Assembly (NCBI GenBank): GCA_902765595.1
Contig: CACXAQ010000009.1
Span: 1 to 43,411, forward strand
Direction: 5' to 3'
Source: Oscillospiraceae bacterium
GTDB lineage: Bacteria > Bacillota > Clostridia > Oscillospirales > Oscillospiraceae
Length of the DNA: 43,411 bases
Positions 39,169 to 43,411 of the stretch are shown here, in pieces (position 1 is the first letter of the stretch; each line of letters begins with the position of its first letter). The notes under the pieces were generated by a model. It searched no databases. It had not been told where the DNA came from and saw nothing but the letters and a program-made list of their open reading frames with translations. Position numbers and translations under genes: made by a program.

Positions 39169-39724
39169 ACGCGATCACCTCCTTCTGCAAAACGCGCTCG
39201 TAGTGATCCAGCACGCCGCCGGTCAGGTAGGCGATCTCGTCCGACTTCTGCTGCTCTGTACCCCCGGAAAGCAAATCTGCCAGACCTACGATAAAATCGT
39301 ACATCTGGCAGTTGCGTGCATATTCCGTTGTGATGGGATCGTCCATGGTCTGCGGCGCGGTCAATCGTTTTTGCCGGTGGAGCCGAACCTCCATCTGCAG
39401 CAGCACATCATGACAGCGCTGGGCCGGATCGGGCGGCTTGGGCGGTGCGGGCGAGGCCGGTAGCTCGACTCCGTTCCCGAAGTCCTTGACCAGCTTTTCC
39501 GCCGCTTCCGGCAGAGACAGGTTGAAGAACTTGGCGGTGAAGTCGATCACGTCTCCGTCCTCTCCGCAGCCGAAGCAGTGAAACCGATCGTCCAGCTTCA
39601 TGCTGGGATTGTGATCGTCATGGAAGGGGCACAAGGCCATCCCATGACTGTTTACTGTCAGCCCATAGTGTTCCGCCGCCTCGCGGGCTGTGACGAGGCT
39701 TTTGACGCTTTTGAAATCAATCAT
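39152..39724 (-). CDS. CHC2 zinc-finger primase-like protein
   Basis: 190 residues. The N-terminal ~85 residues are a CHC2 zinc finger with C32-x2-H35 and C50-x2-C53, as in DnaG, preceded by a short helix-turn-helix-like stretch (VTAREAAEHYGL). A Pro-rich linker and an unassigned helical domain follow; the TOPRIM catalytic domain of DnaG is missing. It probably recognises template DNA and hands it to the D5 helicase encoded by the overlapping next gene. AAGGAGG lies 8 nt before the ATG. Confidence 0.9.
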   Translation of the reverse strand: MIDFKSVKSLVTAREAAEHYGLTVNSHGMALCPFHDDHNPSMKLDDRFHCFGCGEDGDVIDFTAKFFNLSLPEAAEKLVKDFGNGVELPASPAPPKPPDPAQRCHDVLLQMEVRLHRQKRLTAPQTMDDPITTEYARNCQMYDFIVGLADLLSGGTEQQKSDEIAYLTGGVLDHYERVLQKEVIAYDDIF

Positions 39725-39834
39725 TTTAATAGCCTCCTTTTTTCTGTTCTCGGAAAAGTGAGAGCAGTTATTTAAAAACGGGATTTCTCACTTTTCCGGT
39801 TTGGAGGCAGGCAAGAAAAAAGGACCTGAACCCT

Positions 39835-39846
39835 GTACGCACGTAC
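39835..39846. repeat. GTACGCACGTAC motif (copy 2)
   Basis: Lies at the tip of a minus-strand hairpin whose arms are GGACTTGAA/TTCAGGTCC with a following T-run. Confidence 0.6.
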
Positions 39847-39989
39847 AGATCGATTCAAGTCCTTTTCGATTATTCCAGTTGTGGCCCGCTTACACCTCCC
39901 TTCGCGCGGGCGGAAAAGAATTTGGCTTTTGCCTGTTTCCGCCCAATTATACGAAAAAAACCTTCACGGGAAGCTGAAATCGACACTTC

Positions 39990-40034
39990 TGCATTTTTGC
40001 AAGCGGGGGTTTGCCTAAGATTGCATTTTTGCAA
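39990..40034 (+). repeat. TGCATTTTTGCAA direct repeats
   Basis: Two identical 13-bp copies with start points 32 bp apart, about three helical turns; each is itself nearly palindromic (TGCA...TGCA). Candidate operator or iteron pair. Confidence 0.6.
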
Positions 40035-40064
40035 TTTCGGGCATAAAAAAACCGGAGCCACCGT

Positions 40065-40076
40065 GTACGAACGTAC
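40065..40076. repeat. GTACGAACGTAC motif (copy 3)
   Basis: Exact complement of the 37860 copy, at the apex of a second minus-strand hairpin (AATCCGG/CCGG with a TTTTTTT tail). Confidence 0.6.
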
Positions 40077-40101
40077 GGATGATTCCGGATTGCATGTCGT
40101 G

Positions 40102-40130
40102 TTGCCAATAAGCAAATCCTGGTGTATTAT
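40102..40130 (+). promoter_or_regulatory. Promoter of the nucleotidyltransferase/DUF6602 pair
   Basis: TTGCCA (40102-40107), 17-bp spacer, TATTAT (40125-40130). Confidence 0.55.
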
Positions 40131-40169
40131 AAATTAAAGCACCTAAACAGCGGGAAAGAAGGGATTAAT

Positions 40170-40934
40170 ATGACCGCAGATGAGTATATTTTGATGATAG
40201 TAAAAAAACATAGGTTGCCAAACGAGATTGATTATACTACGCAGTATAGAGTTATCCAGCCGCTAAAAAGCATCATTTACACATGGGCAGGGAGTTCATT
40301 ATGTGATATTAAGATATCCGGCTCCCGCGCAAAAGGAACTGCTATTGACCTCTGTTCGGATTTAGATTTATTCATTTCATTATCCTCGTCAACCCAACTT
40401 CCGCTTAAGCAAATATATGATAGTTTATATAACCATGTGTGTAGACAAGGCATTCCGGCTAGACAGCAAAATGTTTCGATCGGCGTAACATATGCAGGCA
40501 GTAAAGTTGATTTGGTTCCAGCGAGAAGAGAAGGACAGTACGGAAATGATCACAGCCTTTATCGTAGGAAAACAAACTCATGGACCAAAACAAATATAGA
40601 CAAACATATTAGCTTAGTCAAAGATTCAGGTCGAACAACCGAAATAACTGCTCTGAAAATCTGGAGAGAAAACCACAATTTGGATTTTCCATCTATTTAT
40701 CTTGAGATGTTTGCAATAGATGCATTACGCGGGAGAAGCCTTTCGGCACCGGCCAGCAATTTCATTTATTTGTTGAATTGTATTTCAGAACAATTATCAA
40801 CTAAAGTAATACTCGACCCGGCAAATACGAACAACGTTTTATCCGGTGAACTGACTGGGCAAGAAAAAGCTAGAGTTGCCACGCAAGCCAAAGCAAGTAT
40901 ATCCGAAGCTTATTGGTCAAGCATCATTTGGTGA
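40170..40934 (+). CDS. CD-NTase-like nucleotidyltransferase (candidate defence signal synthase)
   Basis: 254 residues, AT-rich. The Pol-beta-type active site is G51-S52 and S-D64-L-D66, with a third acidic residue D114 in KVDLVPARR. The C-terminal half has the OAS/CD-NTase-type helix pattern (ALKIWRENH, then FPSIYLEMFAIDAL). CD-NTases make cyclic or linear oligonucleotide signals in CBASS; alternative homes are other nucleotidyltransferase defence or toxin families. The start at 40170 follows GAAGGG; the first in-frame codon, at 40122, overlaps the -10 box. It is followed after 9 nt by a DUF6602 PD-(D/E)XK-like gene and then a terminator, so the two form an operon. The reaction product is unknown. 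Confidence 0.8.
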   Translation: MTADEYILMIVKKHRLPNEIDYTTQYRVIQPLKSIIYTWAGSSLCDIKISGSRAKGTAIDLCSDLDLFISLSSSTQLPLKQIYDSLYNHVCRQGIPARQQNVSIGVTYAGSKVDLVPARREGQYGNDHSLYRRKTNSWTKTNIDKHISLVKDSGRTTEITALKIWRENHNLDFPSIYLEMFAIDALRGRSLSAPASNFIYLLNCISEQLSTKVILDPANTNNVLSGELTGQEKARVATQAKASISEAYWSSIIW

Positions 40935-40943
40935 GGGATTATT

Positions 40944-41681
40944 ATGAATCAAATTGACATGCTTGGATTGTTCAAAAGTCTACAAGAAGAGATGCGAGCA
41001 AAACTCGAACTGGGTCGCGCCATGATCCCGCACAACGGGGAAATGGGTGCCGCCGCAGAGGATAGCTGGCGAGAGTGGCTGAGAAAATATTTGCCGAAAA
41101 GATATAAGGTTGATAAAGCCTTTGTCGTTGACTCTAACGGGAATTGTAGTGACCAAATTGATATTGTAATTTACGATAGTCAGTATTCATATTTTTTGTT
41201 TAACCATGAACAGGTGCTATATATCCCTGCCGAAAGTGTATATGCTGTGATCGAGTGCAAACAGACGCTGAATAAGCAGAACCTTCAATATGCAGGAGAA
41301 AAAGCGGCAAGTGTTCGTGCACTTTATCGGACATCAAACAATATTCCTTTTGCCACGGGAGTGTATAATCCCAAGCCATTACATACAATCCTCGCAGGAA
41401 TAATTGTAATAGAGTCTGAATGGAAAGACCCATTGGGAGATACCTTCAAAAGCAACATGAAACTCCTTAGCGAGGATTGTAGATTGGATTTCGGATGTGC
41501 AATTAAGCAAGGATCGTTTTGGGCAGAATGGGACCCAAGTCTTTCTATAAAGAAAAGCGCAAAAGATGAAGCATTGCTCTTTTTCTTTTTGCAATTACTT
41601 ATGAAATTGCAGATGATCGGAACTGTCCCGGCAATAGACATTGGTAAGTATGCCAAAGTGCTTCAATCGTTTGAGACGTAA
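40944..41681 (+). CDS. DUF6602-domain protein, PD-(D/E)XK nuclease-like
   Basis: 245 residues. Residues ~30-110 match the DUF6602 pattern I know: GEMGAAAEDSWREWL, then YKVDKAFVVDSNG, QIDIVIYD (D73) and AESVYAVIECK (E104, K106). The D...E-x-K spacing is that of PD-(D/E)XK nucleases. The C-terminal ~130 residues are unassigned. If active it would cut nucleic acid and could be the effector of a system triggered by the nucleotidyltransferase upstream. No known CBASS effector domain such as SAVED is visible. Base composition equals the upstream gene and differs from the rest of the element, so both arrived together. Confidence 0.8.
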   Translation: MNQIDMLGLFKSLQEEMRAKLELGRAMIPHNGEMGAAAEDSWREWLRKYLPKRYKVDKAFVVDSNGNCSDQIDIVIYDSQYSYFLFNHEQVLYIPAESVYAVIECKQTLNKQNLQYAGEKAASVRALYRTSNNIPFATGVYNPKPLHTILAGIIVIESEWKDPLGDTFKSNMKLLSEDCRLDFGCAIKQGSFWAEWDPSLSIKKSAKDEALLFFFLQLLMKLQMIGTVPAIDIGKYAKVLQSFET

Positions 41682-41692
41682 GATAAATAAAT

Positions 41693-41737
41693 AGCAAGGC
41701 TCGGATCAATAGAAATTGACTTGAGCCTTGCTTTTTT
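41693..41737 (+). terminator. Terminator of the two-gene AT-rich module
   Basis: GCAAGGCTC / GAGCCTTGC stem around a 20-nt loop, followed by six T residues. Confidence 0.85.
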
Positions 41738-41855
41738 GTAAGGAATTGTACGAAAGCTCATCAAACTTGGAGCACCGCAAAGAAGAGTCCGTTTTTTGGG
41801 ACACCTTCTGTGAGATAATGGTAGCATCCCAGAGTATGAAAAGGAGGTGCTGCAC

Positions 41856-42689
41856 ATGGCAGAGAAGGTATTTTTGCCTGGTGGGATCAAGGAGCGACTG
41901 GAGGATCTTCGCAACCGACGTAAGCTCACATTGAAAGATGTCTCGGAGAAAACCGGTATCGACTATTCCACACTCAGCCGGATCGAGAACGGGAATGTGA
42001 AAAAGGTCGGGGATGACGCGTTGCTGAAGCTCGCCCGTTTCTTCGGCGTGTCTACAGACTTTTTGCTCGGCATCACCGACGTGCCCGACAAGAAAAACTA
42101 TACAATTGAAGAGTTGTGTCTGACACCCGACTCCGCGCGAAATCTTTACAGCGGTGCGGTGGACAGCCGCGTGATCAATCTGCTGCTGGAGCACCCGGAT
42201 TTCGGCACACTGACAAACCGCATTGCCGATTATCTGGACGACAGGATGGCTGCGGGGATCGCCGCACAGAACCAGCTTTACGATTCTGTCAGCGACCTGA
42301 TGATGCGGATCGGAAAAGAGGAAAAAGCACTCCGTCAGGCAGCGACCACACAGGTCAAGGAAGCGAAGGCTCTGCGTCGGAAGCTCTATGCGGACGAACT
42401 CGCGCAAATTGAAACCTTGTTTAAGTCGATTCTTTCCTCCATCAAAAAAGAGCATCCGACTGGCAAGCCGGAGGCGGCGAAAGCTATGACAAAAGATGCT
42501 TTTGATAAAATGCGGTCTGAGCTGACGAAGGGCGGCGCGGCTGCTGAAATCCTGAAGGTTCAGCCGGAGCAGATCACCGCGTATCTGGCGGAAAGCATGT
42601 CGGTTATGGACGGTGTAAGCGAAGAAATGAAGGAGAATCTCTCCCGGTCGCTTCTGCCGTTTTTTAAGAAACCGGGCAAGTCGGGATGA
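41856..42689 (+). CDS. XRE-family transcriptional regulator
   Basis: 277 residues. Residues ~9-67 are a cro/C1 helix-turn-helix (LTLKDVSEKTGIDYSTLSRI, then the FFGVSTDFLLG end). The remaining ~200 residues are helical and Lys/Ala/Glu-rich with no domain I recognise. AAGGAGGTG precedes the ATG at 41856. It overlaps a sigma-70-like gene by 4 nt (ATGA), so repressor and sigma-like protein are coupled, and it probably controls genes of this element. Confidence 0.88.
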   Translation: MAEKVFLPGGIKERLEDLRNRRKLTLKDVSEKTGIDYSTLSRIENGNVKKVGDDALLKLARFFGVSTDFLLGITDVPDKKNYTIEELCLTPDSARNLYSGAVDSRVINLLLEHPDFGTLTNRIADYLDDRMAAGIAAQNQLYDSVSDLMMRIGKEEKALRQAATTQVKEAKALRRKLYADELAQIETLFKSILSSIKKEHPTGKPEAAKAMTKDAFDKMRSELTKGGAAAEILKVQPEQITAYLAESMSVMDGVSEEMKENLSRSLLPFFKKPGKSG

Positions 42690-43411
42690 GCAAAACATAC
42701 GAGAAAAGCAACGAGGCCCTGGCCATCCTCGCCCAGTGCGGCTGCGAGGTCGTGAAAGAAAAGGCCCGCGATCTTTTGCTCCGGCGCAACGAGGGCCTGA
42801 TCTACGACAAGGCGCTTACATACTGGAACTATGTGATCGGTTCCGACATTGATCGCTCACTCACGCTGGACGATCTGGTTCAGCTCGGCCGCATCAAGTT
42901 TTGCGAAGCGCTCGCTGCGTTTGATCCGCTGCGCGGGACAAAGCTGACCACGTTCATGACGGCAGTGCTGAACAATTTTATGATCGACACCATCCGCCCG
43001 GGACTGAAAGAGAAGGAAGCGATCGGCGGTGAGTTTCATTGGTTGGATCATTATGAGGGCTCCGAGGATCAGCTCACTTTTTTAGAAAAGTACATCAACC
43101 CGTATGAGAAAAAGCCGGAGCCGAACTTGCTGGAGAAAGAGCATCGGCGAGAAGTTTTCGATTCGCTGGATGGCTGCGCACCGCGGGAGAAAACATTTCT
43201 GGCCTATCGCTTTGGCTATCCCGCAGACGATGAGAGGACGAAGAAAGAAACGCGGGAGCACTTCGGCCTCAGCGAAACCAGAGCCGAAGACTTGGAGCAG
43301 CAGTCCTGCACACATTTCAAAAAGAACTACATCGAGATCCAGCGCAAAACCGAGGAATCGCTAAAGCCGGAAGAACACGCTTATGTTCCTTCCTGCGTTG
43401 CGCCTCGGACC
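42686..43411 (+). CDS. Sigma-70-like protein encoded on the element (partial, cut by window end)
   Basis: An open frame of 242 codons with no stop before the edge. Residues ~33-105 resemble sigma region 2 (LTLDDLVQLGRIKFCEALAA, then the TFMTAVLNNFMIDTIRP segment), and ~158-215 resemble region 4 (REKTFLAYRFGY, then a helix-turn-helix-like KKETREHFGLSETRAEDLEQ). The middle contains a HWLDHYEGSEDQ spacer. It starts in the XRE stop codon (ATGA). It may direct RNA polymerase to element promoters. The region 2 match is clearer than region 4. No C-terminus is seen, so length and family rank are open. Confidence 0.75.
   Translation, partial: MSKTYEKSNEALAILAQCGCEVVKEKARDLLLRRNEGLIYDKALTYWNYVIGSDIDRSLTLDDLVQLGRIKFCEALAAFDPLRGTKLTTFMTAVLNNFMIDTIRPGLKEKEAIGGEFHWLDHYEGSEDQLTFLEKYINPYEKKPEPNLLEKEHRREVFDSLDGCAPREKTFLAYRFGYPADDERTKKETREHFGLSETRAEDLEQQSCTHFKKNYIEIQRKTEESLKPEEHAYVPSCVAPRT

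Larger units (their letters stand above)
39725..40169. other. Non-coding replication/control region of the element
   Basis: About 445 bp between the divergent CHC2 and nucleotidyltransferase genes. On the minus strand there are two terminator-like hairpins with T-runs at ~39812-39866 and ~40045-40090, each carrying a GTACG[AC]ACGTAC motif at its apex. Between them are direct repeats of TGCATTTTTGCAA (39990-40002 and 40022-40034, 32 bp apart) and a TATAAT on the minus strand (39951-39946). No convincing ORF. It may be an origin, an operator array, or an attenuated or antisense-RNA leader. Confidence 0.6.
34252..43411. mobile_element. Integrative element interrupting sigG (left end; right end beyond window)
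   Basis: All genes right of the sigG fragment form a mobile element: large serine recombinase at the edge, a terminator-bounded small gene, MobV relaxase, HTH-like small protein, D5 helicase and CHC2 primase on the minus strand, and on the plus strand an AT-rich nucleotidyltransferase/DUF6602 pair and an XRE-sigma pair. It looks like an integrative mobilizable element: relaxase but no conjugation machinery in view. The right junction and the sigG 5' half should lie beyond 43411. Confidence 0.82.

Noticed and set aside
39870-40115. 81-codon minus-strand frame in the element control region
   Set aside because: Runs through terminator-like hairpins and repeats, lacks a ribosome site, and composition is not protein-like.

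Overview
This window looks like the chromosome of a GC-rich, spore-forming Firmicute of the class Clostridia, probably the family Oscillospiraceae. The signs are the sporulation genes spmA, spmB and a sigG fragment, the Firmicute cell-division order yggS-sepF-divIVA-ileS-lspA-rluD, RNase Y, and rubrerythrin with small 2[4Fe-4S] ferredoxin. Strong AGGAGG ribosome sites and very GC-rich third codon positions fit this. Species cannot be assigned from the sequence alone.

Layout. 1-131: 3' end of a 5S rRNA and its terminator. 150-2820: rubrerythrin, a small Cys-rich membrane protein coupled to a short radical SAM enzyme, and an AqpZ-type aquaporin. 2830-13234 (minus strand): mutL-miaA-hfq-(27-aa membrane peptide)-yggS-sepF-divIVA-ileS, then lspA-rluD-(67-aa membrane protein). 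13288-19205 (plus strand): miaB, a four-helix-bundle gene flanked by inverted heptamer repeats, mutS, a CPBP protease and trmO. 19206-22587: a MITE-like element, then a threonine aldolase and a PdxR-like MocR regulator divergent from pyridoxamine kinase. 22588-24613: a second palindromic element and rny. 24820-26540: an AT-rich island gene (DUF4041 plus T5orf172/GIY-YIG-like). 26625-30439: a ClpC lacking its middle domain, a ferredoxin, a 355-bp insertion between 13-bp direct repeats, and a TrmN6-like methylase. 30476-33682: a HAD hydrolase with an AbrB-type regulator, spmAB, and a YitT protein.

The most striking feature is at 33757-43411. The minus-strand gene at 33757-34251 is only the C-terminal two thirds of sigma-G. 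Homology starts abruptly inside conserved region 2, and directly beyond it lies a large serine recombinase. This is the arrangement of the B. subtilis sigK skin element. The inserted DNA runs off the right edge (>9.1 kb). It carries the recombinase, a MobV relaxase, a CHC2-primase/D5-helicase replication pair, an AT-rich two-gene module (CD-NTase-like nucleotidyltransferase plus a DUF6602 PD-(D/E)XK-like protein) that may be an undescribed anti-phage system, and an XRE regulator coupled to a sigma-70-like protein that is cut by the window end. The element therefore looks like an integrative mobilizable element that may double as a developmentally excised sigG intervening sequence. The missing sigG 5' half should lie to the right of the window.

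Between genes there are several kinds of unlabelled repeat: heptamer arrays (unit CGGAATK), two TIR-bearing MITE-like elements, a direct-repeat-flanked insertion and repeated 12-bp GTACG palindromes. Product names come from motifs and family knowledge read by eye; no database search was run.
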